The translations under genes were made by a program, and so were the position numbers. The notes under the pieces were generated by a model. That model searched no databases. It saw only the letters and a program-made list of their open reading frames with translations, and was not told where the DNA came from. A DNA stretch of 64,000 bases from Thermorudis peleae (GTDB taxonomy: Bacteria; Chloroflexota; Chloroflexia; Thermomicrobiales; Thermomicrobiaceae): positions 558,001-622,000 of the forward strand of contig NZ_JQMP01000001.1 in the NCBI RefSeq assembly GCF_000744775.1, read 5' to 3'. This document shows, one piece after another, positions 35,701-43,999 of this stretch. Position 1 is the stretch's first letter. Each line of letters begins with the position of its first letter.

Positions 35701-36279
35701 GCGACGATAAGCCTCGTGGATAACCTGCCCTCGCACTTGGTTACTGGCCGAGCGCGCCTTTCGCGTATCATGGCTCACGCCCAAGAAGTTTGTGAAGAGC
35801 ATTTGGAGCGGGCAAGAATAGACTGTTTCCAGTTGTCGTCCAGTAAGGGTGTACTCTGGAGCAATAATGAATTTGAGCAGCACAACGATACGCTGGCCAC
35901 GCGGGGTATCGGCAGCGACCGCTTGCAACAACTGCAAGCGTAGCGGTTCCTTCATCGTCTCATCCCCTTGCGCAGCCCGAAGTTGGCGAGCACGAAGAAC
36001 AGCACGCAGTGTTGGATAGTAGTGAGAGAATGGCGATTGCTGCTGGCAGCTCGGATACCACTCGTGAGTATAGACCATAGCCCGACCGAGGGTTGTTCCA
36101 TCTTCGGCCTTCACCGTCAGGGGGATACCGCCCCTATCGGGAAGCTCGCCATCCAGCGTTACCAGGACGGGGACATCGAGCCACTGCGGAACGCCAGGTG
36201 AATCGTGCAAGCGCGCCCACGCCTGCCGAGCACGCTCGCTAAGCACTGCACAGCGGTCGGACATCGCCGCCATGGTCAT
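32773..36279 (-). CDS. Dna2-like fusion: Fe-S PD-(D/E)XK nuclease + SF1 (Upf1-like) helicase
   Basis: 1168 aa. Residues 1-150: unrecognised domain. Residues about 150-450: a Cas4/AddB/Dna2-type nuclease with C156 (YSCPLQM), H188 (GQVIHEAYRR), D283 (GRVDRIEE), E299-x-K301 (VVEVKTTN) and a cysteine trio C433, C436, C444 (PPCSICPARSRGLC) that with C156 should hold a [4Fe-4S] cluster. Residues about 660-1130: SF1B helicase with Walker A GPPGTGKT (684-691), DEAGQATEP (838-846), GDHFQLPP (867-874), QYRM (921-924), VDTVDRFQGGE (1062-1072) and ALSRAQ (1102-1107). It should unwind and cleave DNA, in repair or defence. It starts by ATGA overlap with the upstream gene. Confidence 0.9.
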   Translation of the reverse strand: MTMAAMSDRCAVLSERARQAWARLHDSPGVPQWLDVPVLVTLDGELPDRGGIPLTVKAEDGTTLGRAMVYTHEWYPSCQQQSPFSHYYPTLRAVLRARQLRAAQGDETMKEPLRLQLLQAVAADTPRGQRIVVLLKFIIAPEYTLTGRQLETVYSCPLQMLFTNFLGVSHDTRKARSASNQVRGQVIHEAYRRVAAALIDGADPDGIDAIYHVALFRELAEQLVLLCNPLANVPEADLRHAFNARSTVIEHCQTAWQDDKKPRRLYLERLLYSPSRGISGRVDRIEEPASEGHPWCVVEVKTTNLSAQRDPTSGERHPGGLQAMAYWEILRSLGVQPADARVELIESSGAVRPFSLAQHALTIRAKISWGKSDDPHSIDLIAQARNIGYCIASGLFTGYDRQRLDRVMAGEGAGFRLRELQGRFDLMADAPPCSICPARSRGLCGRGWKATNFTEAEVPPLRNLFSTVPDRLFRYWSWFHRQLKEEERQSREALFHLIATPATTLELQDGITLQGLRIADRTEHLVCFEREQPLDTRIREDDTVLVTPEQYLPGQLLSVEGHVRAVEERRITVVLEDDRLPEDAHTFRLDLITGHDMRQWQLEGLTDFLLMTMESAPVRGRKLLLSELPALAQTLLGVRPPVTPATVETKALPPTLIAGLNDEQRTILATALAMKPGDLLLIQGPPGTGKTQLIAAIARAVFMQQLFQPVSDRRPVLVLANTHRAANEVVLKLRRLDARLSPFLVRFGAGRQSRLEEGVKEHVLSERLQLTQVLEQIARSLNGQEHDTAAVNMAVRQLWETIRRGQTILEHAGIFVGTLGSAASAEVRGLSFDTVIVDEAGQATEPAMLQALRRLPPGYQGRLILVGDHFQLPPVVTQEIKPPPYPGLAVLGLRDTDSLRTSAFERLARLYPDALQTLHKQYRMNAPICQLVSETFYAGQLVPGTEQVARQRLADWLRMNGLSPVPGLLSGDPPIILIETTDDPTARDTGAGASGLREESWANPREAEIIARLLSDWIAAFPEDARPMLVQGIGVISPYRRQNALIRYTLAQRDPALKHVRVDTVDRFQGGERPIIVLSLVNSNPQHNIGSLHADWRRMNVALSRAQYLLVIVGDPATFTAEPSEQASAEEREARQRYRALFACLRRLAAANHARIVPSLSLTAEDMR

Positions 36280-37268
36280 CGTGTCTCTCCCTGCCTCCAG
36301 CGTCCGAGATCGCTACGCTGGTAGAGCGCTAGTGAGAACCGGTTGATCTGCATCGTCAGGTCACGCTCGTAATACTGGCTCAACAGCGTCAGCAACGCCT
36401 CCTGCAATTCACCCGGATACACTGCTCCTTCCTCAGAATGCCCGCTTTGGGGTTGCGCTTCCGGGAAGAATGGGAACAGCAGCAATTGGATGAACTGCCG
36501 CACCCGGTTAATGAGATCGACGACGTACTCGGACGTCCCAATGATATGCAGGTGGCGCTGAGCAATGCGGAGTAACGTGACCAGCGCATCGAGTCGCGCA
36601 CCATTGCGGATGGCAAGCCGCGCTTGCAGGAACTGCCACGCAGTCCACGCGATAGCTGCCTCACGATCAGCGCTGTCTTGGCTGCTTCCGGCGCGGATGC
36701 TCCACCAGAGATCGACAAGTCGCTGAACCTCCACACGATAGAAGAGTCGCTCTTCTTCCGGAAGGCGATCGAGCGTGTCAAGCAGAGCAAGCACCCGGCG
36801 TTCAACGGGTGGGCGACTTGAGAGTTTTTCCGGATCCGTATCGAGCAGACTCGCGAGAAAGAGGGAGAGTTCCTGGGCAAGCCCAACGCGCTGCTGGGTT
36901 TCAGGCAAGCGAGCATACTGAACGGCAGTGGCTAAGTACCAGTTTGCCTCTGTTACATCCCAGGTCGTCAGCGCTCGTAGCCCAGCATCGAGGGCAGCAA
37001 TCGCCAAGTCTTCCGTTGGACTAATAACGCTCCCTTTCAGCTCTAACAGGCCACGAGACCGCTCGGCGGCGAGCGTCGCGACCGCGACTTCGATCGGCCC
37101 ACCACGCCCCTTCGGCCTGACAACCGGATCCTCGCCGCTAAACCGTGCCGCGTTCAATGCCTGGACACGCTCACGGACCAGTTCGAGGACGCGCCACGTT
37201 TCCTCCTCATGAGCAAAGACATCGTTGCCAGGTCCGAGTCCCTGCGTCTCCGAGGTCGGCATTGTCAT
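36276..37268 (-). CDS. Hypothetical alpha-helical protein, first gene of the Dna2-like operon
   Basis: 330 aa, not recognised. It appears soluble and almost wholly helical, with patterned leucines (EDLAIAALDAGLRALTTWDV, RRVLALLDTLDRLPEEERLF, ALVTLLRIAQRHLHIIGTSE) that suggest helical-repeat or bundle structure. No enzyme motif, signal peptide or membrane segment is seen. Its stop overlaps the nuclease-helicase start (ATGA), so the two proteins are probably made in fixed ratio and may interact. It is the promoter-proximal gene, divergent from upp. Confidence 0.8.
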   Translation of the reverse strand: MTMPTSETQGLGPGNDVFAHEEETWRVLELVRERVQALNAARFSGEDPVVRPKGRGGPIEVAVATLAAERSRGLLELKGSVISPTEDLAIAALDAGLRALTTWDVTEANWYLATAVQYARLPETQQRVGLAQELSLFLASLLDTDPEKLSSRPPVERRVLALLDTLDRLPEEERLFYRVEVQRLVDLWWSIRAGSSQDSADREAAIAWTAWQFLQARLAIRNGARLDALVTLLRIAQRHLHIIGTSEYVVDLINRVRQFIQLLLFPFFPEAQPQSGHSEEGAVYPGELQEALLTLLSQYYERDLTMQINRFSLALYQRSDLGRWRQGETR

Positions 37269-37365
37269 ACGTTTCGCCTCACTGCGGGATCCCCCACGCC
37301 TTACATCGTCCGTACGACAGTCTCACTATACCGCGCCATCGGGGTACTCGGGAACATCAAGAGAG

Positions 37366-37393
37366 TTCCAGCGTGCTGAGGCCGGGTTATAAT
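37366..37393 (+). promoter_or_regulatory. Sigma70-like promoter of upp
   Basis: A perfect -10 TATAAT (37388-37393) with a partial -35 TTCCAG (37366-37371), spacing 16 nt, located about 50 bp upstream of the upp start. The -35 is weak. Confidence 0.5.
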
Positions 37394-37441
37394 CCGCGGC
37401 CAGAGTTGCCGCGACATGCCGGGAGCGGAAGGGATAGCGAC

Positions 37442-38161
37442 ATGATGGTAGTGCAGCAAGGGCACGAACGACCTAGGCCGATGGCCGGACGCGAACAGCC
37501 GCCACGCGATGCCGTGGTGCATAACCCACGCCTAACTGTTCTTGACCACCCGCTAGTGACAACGCTGCTCACGACTCTCCGCCATCAAGCGACTCCAGCC
37601 GACGCGTTTGCTCATGCGTTGAACGAGCTTACCCGCTTCACGCTCTGGGCAGCGCTTGCGAACGAACCTCTTGAGACTGTCCGTGTTCCCTCACCAACCG
37701 GACTTGAGGCGCCAGGCGGTCGGCTGGCTAACGGCCTCGCCCTGGTGGCCATTGCACGAGCAGGACTTGGCATGCTTGTCGCGGCCCGTGCGCTGCTCCC
37801 AGAGGCACCTTTCTACATCATCGGTGCTCATCGAGATGAACAGACGCTCGAGCCAACGATTCTCTTTACGAGCCTACCGCCGTCTTATCAAGGACTCCGG
37901 CATATTTTGCTCCTCGATCCAATGCTCGCTACTGGAGGCTCAGCCGTTGCAGCGCTGCGACATCTTCGTCAGGCTTTCAGTGGCGCTATCACCTATCTCG
38001 GAATTATCGGAGCACCCTATGGCGTCCAACAGGTCTTGAATGCCGACGCGACTGTTCGTATCGTGCTTGCCGCACTCGACGATCGACTTAACGACCAGGG
38101 CTTCATCCTTCCAGGGCTCGGCGACGCTGGTGACCGGCTCTTCGCAACGATTCCCATTTAG
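37442..38161 (+). CDS. upp: Uracil phosphoribosyltransferase
   Basis: 239 aa; converts uracil and PRPP to UMP (pyrimidine salvage). The PRPP loop DPMLATGGSAVAALRHL and the uracil-binding C-terminal loop PGLGDAGDRLFAT are diagnostic. An N-terminal extension of about 30 polar residues precedes the conserved VLDHPLVTTLLTTLRHQATP. Start ATG 37442 (or 37445) follows GGAAGGGA. Confidence 0.95.
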   Translation: MMVVQQGHERPRPMAGREQPPRDAVVHNPRLTVLDHPLVTTLLTTLRHQATPADAFAHALNELTRFTLWAALANEPLETVRVPSPTGLEAPGGRLANGLALVAIARAGLGMLVAARALLPEAPFYIIGAHRDEQTLEPTILFTSLPPSYQGLRHILLLDPMLATGGSAVAALRHLRQAFSGAITYLGIIGAPYGVQQVLNADATVRIVLAALDDRLNDQGFILPGLGDAGDRLFATIPI

Positions 38162-38179
38162 CGCCTCAGCGAGGCGCCA

Positions 38180-40273
38180 CTATCCAGTAGGGAGTTGATC
38201 AAAGGAGACCGGCTGATACGGCACTTGTCCATACCGCCAGCGAGCGTAGTGCTGGCCAACGTTGCCCATCTCCACCTGCCAGCCAGCCGGGTTACTCGGC
38301 GTGTAGGTCAGACACCGTCGCTCAAAGCACTGGATAAGGACATCTTTCACTTGGCCGCCAACCGTAGCCCGCACCCAGTAGGGCTCGGTAATCGGCAGGC
38401 CGGTCGCGTAGAACAGCGGAGAGAAGAGCGGACCGTTGACGAGCCGTCCATTCTGGTCAAGCAACCCTTGACTGTTGAGATATGACCAAAAAACGCTGGC
38501 GACACGATGCCCCGTCTCTGTGATCAGCGGACCGGCTGTTACGCCATAGGATGCCAGACGCGGATCATTGCCAACCGTGGCATCGCGTGACAGCGTCTGC
38601 GTGACTGGTGCACCCTCACCAAGAGGCGGAGCAGTCAGTACACCGCGGAAACTCGCATACGTTGGCCCAATCGGATCGTCTGGATCACCGGCAACGGGAA
38701 TCTGCGCTGGCACGCGCGCCTCGAATGTTGCATCACCAGTTTGCTCGAGGCCAGTAATCAGTTCCTTTGCGAGGAGGCCGGTGGTCACATACCAGGGGCT
38801 GGACTGATCTGCCGTTGGCCGGGTAATCTCCATCCGCGCCTTGTCGAAATAGGCCACGAGGCGAACACCGTGCGGTGCGTCAGCGTACGACTCCTCGGTG
38901 GCGAAGAAGAGCGTCGGCCCCCAGAGCCAGGTCCGCTGCACCTGGCCATTCTCAACTGGTTGATCCGCTGTCTGCCATGTCCGCAGGAAGCTCAGCAGCA
39001 TCGCTTGGATCACTGCTGCTTGGGCATCAACAACCCCTGCGCCAGCGCCTGGTTGCTGCGGGGGTGAAAGCGGATGAGCTGTCTGCGTCAAGATTGCACG
39101 GACTTGTTCAACCGTCAGCGTTGGCTGGACGGAACGCATCAGGGCCACAATTCCTGAGACAATTGGCGCGGCAAACGACGTTCCTGACGCTGTTCCCCAA
39201 CTTACCGCGTGTCCATCCCATGTTGTCGTCAGATTATCGACAGCTGGCGCGACGACATCCACACGCGTTACCCGCGAGGTAAAGCTCGCCAGCTTGCTCC
39301 CATCAGCCGTCGTGCCGCCAACAGAAATGACATGAGGCGATGTCGCAGGGAACGTCACCGAATCGGGTGTGTTTCCCGCAGCAGCAACGACAACAACCTG
39401 ATGAGCATAGGCATAATCAATTGCTTGCGAGAGGGTAGCGCTCGGCCCATCAGCACCAAGGCTCAAATTGATGACAGCCGCTCCTGCATCGACGGCAGCA
39501 TAGATCGCCCGGGCGATTGTGCTGGAGAAGGCACCATTGGCATCTCCTACCTTGTAGGGCAAGATTTTCGTGTCCATCGCGATCCCAGCAATCCCCAGGT
39601 GATTGTTCCCTTCGGCAGCAATAATTCCTGCTACTTCAGTGCCATGCCCAACTTCATCTTCGGGAGTTGCATCGCCACGCAGGAAGTCGTAGCCAGGCAA
39701 CAACCGGTTGGCGAGGTCCGGATGATTAAGTGCTACCCCCGAATCGATGACCGCGACGACAATATCCGGCCGTCCGGTTGTCAAATCCCAGGCTTGCGGC
39801 GCATGAACCGTTGTCGCCCATGTTTGCTGGCTCAGTAGCGGATCATTCGGCGTATACAGCCAGTGGAGCAGGACATCTGGTTCGACGTACGCCACATCGG
39901 GCGATTGCCAAAGGCGGCTTACGGCATCAGCGGCTTGTGCGGGCGAAGCAAATGTGATGGAGAGCTGGTCGCCATGTGGCGTAATTGGCTGAACCTGTGC
40001 ATGGGCACGCAACTGCGAAAGCGGATCGTCCACCTGTGCAAAAGAGAGGAATGGGTTAGAGGGTGACCGCTGGGCAGCAGTATGATGCGTCGGTGAGGCA
40101 AGCCAGACAATCCAATGGACTGGTTGTACCCCCGTCGCATTCGCCTGTTGCGCTGCGGCCGGCGGTACGGATGCAATCATGCCGAACACAAGGCACCACA
40201 CAGCAACAAGCCACGCACAACGCAGCCACACAACAGACTGCCCCAGGTATCGACCCTCCTGGCACCCCCTCAC
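38180..40273 (-). CDS. Secreted subtilisin-like S8 peptidase with Chloroflexota-type C-terminal module
   Basis: 697 aa. A signal peptide (LRCAWLVAVWCLVFGMIASV-PPAAAQQ), an inhibitor-like propeptide region to about 130, then the S8 domain with the catalytic triad in VAVIDSGVALNHPDL, GHGTEVAGIIAAEGNN and GTSFAAPIVSG. After about residue 420 comes a module of some 270 residues (SPWYVTTGLLAKELITG, VFWSYLNSQGLL, QCFERRCLTYTP, GNVGQHYARW) that I associate with secreted Chloroflexota proteins; its role is unknown, perhaps surface attachment. GTG 40273 lies behind AAGGAGG. Extracellular protein degradation is likely. Confidence 0.93.
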   Translation of the reverse strand: MRGCQEGRYLGQSVVWLRCAWLVAVWCLVFGMIASVPPAAAQQANATGVQPVHWIVWLASPTHHTAAQRSPSNPFLSFAQVDDPLSQLRAHAQVQPITPHGDQLSITFASPAQAADAVSRLWQSPDVAYVEPDVLLHWLYTPNDPLLSQQTWATTVHAPQAWDLTTGRPDIVVAVIDSGVALNHPDLANRLLPGYDFLRGDATPEDEVGHGTEVAGIIAAEGNNHLGIAGIAMDTKILPYKVGDANGAFSSTIARAIYAAVDAGAAVINLSLGADGPSATLSQAIDYAYAHQVVVVAAAGNTPDSVTFPATSPHVISVGGTTADGSKLASFTSRVTRVDVVAPAVDNLTTTWDGHAVSWGTASGTSFAAPIVSGIVALMRSVQPTLTVEQVRAILTQTAHPLSPPQQPGAGAGVVDAQAAVIQAMLLSFLRTWQTADQPVENGQVQRTWLWGPTLFFATEESYADAPHGVRLVAYFDKARMEITRPTADQSSPWYVTTGLLAKELITGLEQTGDATFEARVPAQIPVAGDPDDPIGPTYASFRGVLTAPPLGEGAPVTQTLSRDATVGNDPRLASYGVTAGPLITETGHRVASVFWSYLNSQGLLDQNGRLVNGPLFSPLFYATGLPITEPYWVRATVGGQVKDVLIQCFERRCLTYTPSNPAGWQVEMGNVGQHYARWRYGQVPYQPVSFDQLPTG

Positions 40274-40484
40274 CCCAGCCAGTCCTCCTTGTCACTCCTG
40301 ATGATCTGCCCTTGCACGGAACGACCCACCGTCAAATCACTGCCTCACGTCGGGAGAGGATACCACCGGATACCGACTTGCTCACGCTCCCTCTCGTCAC
40401 CCTTGTCTGTCTTCGTCTAGACTGCACCTAAGACAATACGGGGAGCAACTCGTAGGCAACCGTGACGGAAAGGAATTTCCTTGG

Positions 40485-41732
40485 ATGTTACGCCGCCTCG
40501 CTCCTTGGCAACGTACGCTTTACGCTCTCTGGTTCGCGCAGACGTTGACAATTATCGGCTTCAATTTGCGCACACCTTTTCTTCCACTCTTTCTCGCCCA
40601 GCTTGGCGCAACCGATCTCCGAGAACAAGAACTCTGGGCTGGGGCAATTAACGCGGGGGGCGCAGCCATCATGGCTGTTGCAGCCCCAATCTGGGGTACA
40701 CTCGCCGACCGCCATGGGAGGAAGCTCATGGTGCTCCGTGCCATGGCCGCTGGATCAATCACGATCACCCTCATGGCACTTGCTACAGCCCCTTGGCAAC
40801 TCTTTGTCCTGCGCCTGATTGAAGGGGCATTTACTGGCACCGTTACCGCATCAACGACCCTTGCAGCGAGCATCTCACCGCGCGAGCGTCTCGGGTTTAG
40901 CCTCGGGCTCATGCAAATGGCAGTTTTCTCAGGCAGCGCTATTGGCCCGCTCATTGGTGGTGCACTGGCCGATACGGTGGGATACCGGTTAAGCTTCGCG
41001 CTTGCCGGTTCACTCCTGTTGCTCTCCGCAGGGATCGTTTTGTTCCTTGTTCATGAAGATTTCCACCCAGAAAGTGCCGTCCAAAGCACCGCCCGTGAGA
41101 ATTCGCAGGCAACACTCCAACTTCTCATGAACGCGACGATGGGTGCGCTGGTCGGAGTCCTCTTCGTTGCCCGCTGCGCCAATACTGCTCTTCAACCAAT
41201 CCTGCCCATCTTCATCGCGATCTTGACACCAAATGCTCACGCGGTGAACACCATCGCCGGTCTAACGCTTGGGATTGCCGGACTCACGAGCGCCATTGCC
41301 TCAGTCGTGCTCGGCCGAACGGGCGACCGAATCGGCCCTCGTCCGCTCTTGCTTGGCGCTAGCATCCTTGGCGGCTTGAGCTACCTCCCCTTAGCATTCA
41401 CTACCTCAATCACGCACCTTGTCGTGCTCCAAGGGATATTCGGGATTGCTCTTGGTGGTATCTTGCCAACTGCCAACGCCCTCATCGCCCAACTCACCCC
41501 TCCAGAGCGCCGCGGCGCGATCTACGGGTTCACAACAACAGCAACAGCGCTCGGCGGCTTTATTGGTCCGCTCGCAGGGACGACACTCGCCGCCACAATC
41601 AGTCTTCGTGCAATGTTCCTCAGTATCGGATCACTCTTACTTGCCACGAGCCTCTGGCTCGCACTTGCCTTGCCCCGCACAGCTGACCTAGCCCCAGCTG
41701 AGGCGAGAAAGCAGACGCGATCATCACCCTAA
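40485..41732 (+). CDS. MFS transporter, 12-TM efflux type
   Basis: 415 aa, twelve hydrophobic segments. The conserved loop 2-3 motif is WGTLADRHGRKLMVL, with a related half-repeat LGRTGDRIGPRPLLLG in the second half; FVLRLIEGAFTGTVTASTTL and GPLIGGALADTVGYR follow the DHA1 drug/sugar efflux pattern. Substrate unknown. Confidence 0.9.
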   Translation: MLRRLAPWQRTLYALWFAQTLTIIGFNLRTPFLPLFLAQLGATDLREQELWAGAINAGGAAIMAVAAPIWGTLADRHGRKLMVLRAMAAGSITITLMALATAPWQLFVLRLIEGAFTGTVTASTTLAASISPRERLGFSLGLMQMAVFSGSAIGPLIGGALADTVGYRLSFALAGSLLLLSAGIVLFLVHEDFHPESAVQSTARENSQATLQLLMNATMGALVGVLFVARCANTALQPILPIFIAILTPNAHAVNTIAGLTLGIAGLTSAIASVVLGRTGDRIGPRPLLLGASILGGLSYLPLAFTTSITHLVVLQGIFGIALGGILPTANALIAQLTPPERRGAIYGFTTTATALGGFIGPLAGTTLAATISLRAMFLSIGSLLLATSLWLALALPRTADLAPAEARKQTRSSP

Positions 41733-41815
41733 GAACACGGTTGAATGAGGGGGATCAGCATAGAATTCCAAGAGTATACGTGAGGTTACACGAACGTGTA
41801 CGAAGGGAAATGAGG

Positions 41816-43870
41816 TTAGTGTCCTGCACGGCGTTCTCGCCACTCTTGCGCTACAACTACCCTTAACGCCACGGGGCGACCAAGCAACTCTTCGAGAACC
41901 GCCTGAACAACCTTCACCGCCTGCTGCTGCAACCTCCGGCAGAGCACTTGGTTCGGCGCACCAAGCACCAGCGTGCCATCGGACTCGATCCCGATTAGCG
42001 CGGCAGGACGAATCAGCACATCGAACTGAAGCGGCGAAAGGCGATCGCGCAGCACCTCAAGCGCCATCGCCCACAATTGTGGCAGTGTCAACCCCTCAGG
42101 AACCCGTGGCGGTGGATCAGGAGCGCGGTCCGCGAATGTTGCAGGGGTTGGGGTTACAGGAGGCGCTGGCGAAGCCCGGGCACGTACGTCATCTTCGGCC
42201 GCGGGGTCATCAGCCTGGCCAAGCGTCACCCGTAGCGGAGTGCCAAGAGCTGCTGAAAGGGCAGCGCTCAGACGAGCCGCTAACTCATCAGCAGCGAAAT
42301 GCTGTCCGGGAGCAGCCCCCTCAGGCCAGGCAGGCGTTTGCTCATGTTCAGCCATCGCTGGTGTCCACCCACTTGCCTGCTGCCGTCTACCACGATCAGT
42401 TGCTCCCCGTCCACGTCCGCCTACGGACGACGCAGCGCCCGGCCGAATGGGCGAGCTCCTCCGCGCTGACCAGCGGTTAAGGATTTCACGAATTCGTTTA
42501 GGCGCCACAAATGCTGAGCCACTGCTGACTGCTTCACGGATCGCCGCGATGACCCAGCGTTCACCAGATTCACCGATGGCCAATGCCGCTGGGGAGAAGA
42601 ATTCGACCAACTCTGCCAGCAGTTCACGCTCGAGTGGCGTGGCAGCCCGACCATTCGCTGCCTCGTAACACGCCACGACCGCGTCGAAGGACACCGCCGG
42701 TTCACCATTCGATGCGTCATGGTCGTCCTGTGAGGCAACTGGGTCGGTGAGACTGCTTGACAACGCAGGTTCCACTGTTGTCTCTTCCGCTTGCCCATCC
42801 CATGCCGTGAAGACTTTATGTGCCGAGGATTCCATACCGACGGCCTCGTCCAATTTGCCACCCAATCCATCCAATGCCGTAGCCTTTTGATCATAGTTTG
42901 TCACCCCTTTACTCCTCGTTGTTGTTACCGGGTATTGTTCATACGTTCTGTTCTCGGGAGCAACAATGGTTGCCTCTTCGCTGTTGGCAGAAGCAACAAT
43001 GGGTGGCTGTGTCAGCGGTAAACCATGGTTGTATGGAGCAACAGTGGTCGACGCTGCACTGTTGTATTGAGCAACAACGGTCTCTGAAGCGTTGTTGCAT
43101 TGGTCAACACTGCTTGGTTGGGCTTGGTCATCGATCGGCGAGTCGTGCCTGTCTCGGTCTGGCGCTGGCAGGGCACGGGGGTCCTCCGCTGCCGTTCGTG
43201 TTGTCCCGTTGCGTCGACGGTGATGGCCAGCTTTGGTTCGCGCCGAGGTGCGCGCCTCGTCTGCGGCGGCACGTGCAGCTAACTGCTGCCATAGCGGATG
43301 AGTGCGAAGCGCTGGTAAGAGCCGATGCCAGACGTTATCACGGTCGATCGGTGCAAAGCGGGGCGAGAAAATATGCCGAATGTAGCGATAGACTGCTTCG
43401 TCAGTAGCCGCAAGTTCTAATACACGGATAACCGCGTCGATGGTGAGGGTAAAACCCTCGCCACGATCTTTGACCCGGTAAAAGTTGTGTGGCACACGCC
43501 AACGCCGTCCAGCCTCATCGACGCGCGTTATCATCTCTTTGCGAATCTCGATGAGGTCGAGGGCAACCAAGAGCTTATTGATGGTGATGAGTTCCGCTCG
43601 ATCTTCGCCGTAGAAGGCAGCTTCCGCCTGCTGGCTTGGAAAAGCGTAGCCTCGATAAGGCGAGTCAGCACGCTGATCGGTCCAGACGGTATAGGAATTC
43701 AGCAACCCCACCCCTTTTAAGCCGATGAGTGGGGCAAATTGCGTAATGATGGTGTTCCAGTGCCAAAACCAACCGCGCCGGCGCTGATCGTCACCTGTCC
43801 GGACAGGTGACGATCGCGACTGCTCAGGCTCGCGAGCTTGCGGTGAACCAGATTCGTGCGGTGCGCGCAC
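41816..43870 (-). CDS. Replication initiator-like protein with C-terminal DnaA domain I
   Basis: 684 aa from GTG 43870, which follows GAAGGGAG; a TTG at 43948 would add 26 residues but lacks a ribosome binding site. Residues about 32-174 form a winged-helix initiator-like domain (WHWNTIITQFAPLIGLKGVG, YGEDRAELITINKLLVALDL, VPHNFYRVKDRGEGFTL). A long polar middle carries a degenerate T-x-V-A-P-x-N repeat. The last 91 residues match DnaA domain I (LWAMALEVLRDRLSPLQFDV, DGTLVLGAPNQVLCRRL, LLGRPVALRVVV), which in DnaA contacts DnaB helicase and regulators. No AAA+ or DnaA domain IV is present. A replicon initiator is the best reading. Confidence 0.8.
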   Translation of the reverse strand: MRAPHESGSPQAREPEQSRSSPVRTGDDQRRRGWFWHWNTIITQFAPLIGLKGVGLLNSYTVWTDQRADSPYRGYAFPSQQAEAAFYGEDRAELITINKLLVALDLIEIRKEMITRVDEAGRRWRVPHNFYRVKDRGEGFTLTIDAVIRVLELAATDEAVYRYIRHIFSPRFAPIDRDNVWHRLLPALRTHPLWQQLAARAAADEARTSARTKAGHHRRRNGTTRTAAEDPRALPAPDRDRHDSPIDDQAQPSSVDQCNNASETVVAQYNSAASTTVAPYNHGLPLTQPPIVASANSEEATIVAPENRTYEQYPVTTTRSKGVTNYDQKATALDGLGGKLDEAVGMESSAHKVFTAWDGQAEETTVEPALSSSLTDPVASQDDHDASNGEPAVSFDAVVACYEAANGRAATPLERELLAELVEFFSPAALAIGESGERWVIAAIREAVSSGSAFVAPKRIREILNRWSARRSSPIRPGAASSVGGRGRGATDRGRRQQASGWTPAMAEHEQTPAWPEGAAPGQHFAADELAARLSAALSAALGTPLRVTLGQADDPAAEDDVRARASPAPPVTPTPATFADRAPDPPPRVPEGLTLPQLWAMALEVLRDRLSPLQFDVLIRPAALIGIESDGTLVLGAPNQVLCRRLQQQAVKVVQAVLEELLGRPVALRVVVAQEWRERRAGH
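42959..43080 (+). repeat. Four iteron-like AGCAACARYGG repeats inside the initiator gene
   Basis: Copies at 42959, 42992, 43037 and 43070 (11 bp each: AGCAACAATGG twice, AGCAACAGTGG, AGCAACAACGG), with start-to-start spacing 33, 45 and 33 bp. They fall in one reading frame and encode the VVAQYN/TVAPYN-type peptide repeats of the initiator. The spacing near three helical turns is iteron-like, but a purely protein-level repeat is possible. Confidence 0.6.
43786..43815. repeat. 30-bp perfect palindrome near the 5' end of the initiator gene
   Basis: Half-site GATCGTCACCTGTCC is followed immediately by its exact reverse complement, giving 30 bp with no mismatch or spacer. It lies 55 to 84 bp inside the initiator coding region (codons about 19-28). 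In DNA it would suit a dimeric autorepressor or initiator; in the mRNA it would form a very stable hairpin just after the start. Confidence 0.85.
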
Positions 43871-43990
43871 CCTGGCACTCCCTTCGGGCGGCTGGGCCCA
43901 TTGCCGTCCGCTGCTCTGCAGTGTAGCGGGTTTTCGTGATCTCGTCAATACGATGACGGAAGAAAGTGAATCAATTTGTTCAATGTTTAT

Positions 43991-43999
43991 TGTGGAAAA
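43991..43999 (-). promoter_or_regulatory. DnaA-box-like site TTTTCCACA
   Basis: Read on the minus strand, TTTTCCACA differs from the DnaA box TTATCCACA at one position. It is embedded in the AT-rich stretch of the putative origin. Only one such match was found by eye, so on its own it is weak. Confidence 0.4.

Noticed and set aside
37325-37330. TATAGT on the minus strand as -10 of the Dna2-like operon
   Set aside because: The nearest -35-like TTGATG is about 24 nt away, too far for a standard promoter.
41760-41800. Short inverted repeat TACACG-AA-CGTGTA between the MFS transporter and initiator genes
   Set aside because: Six-base arms without a T-tract are expected by chance.
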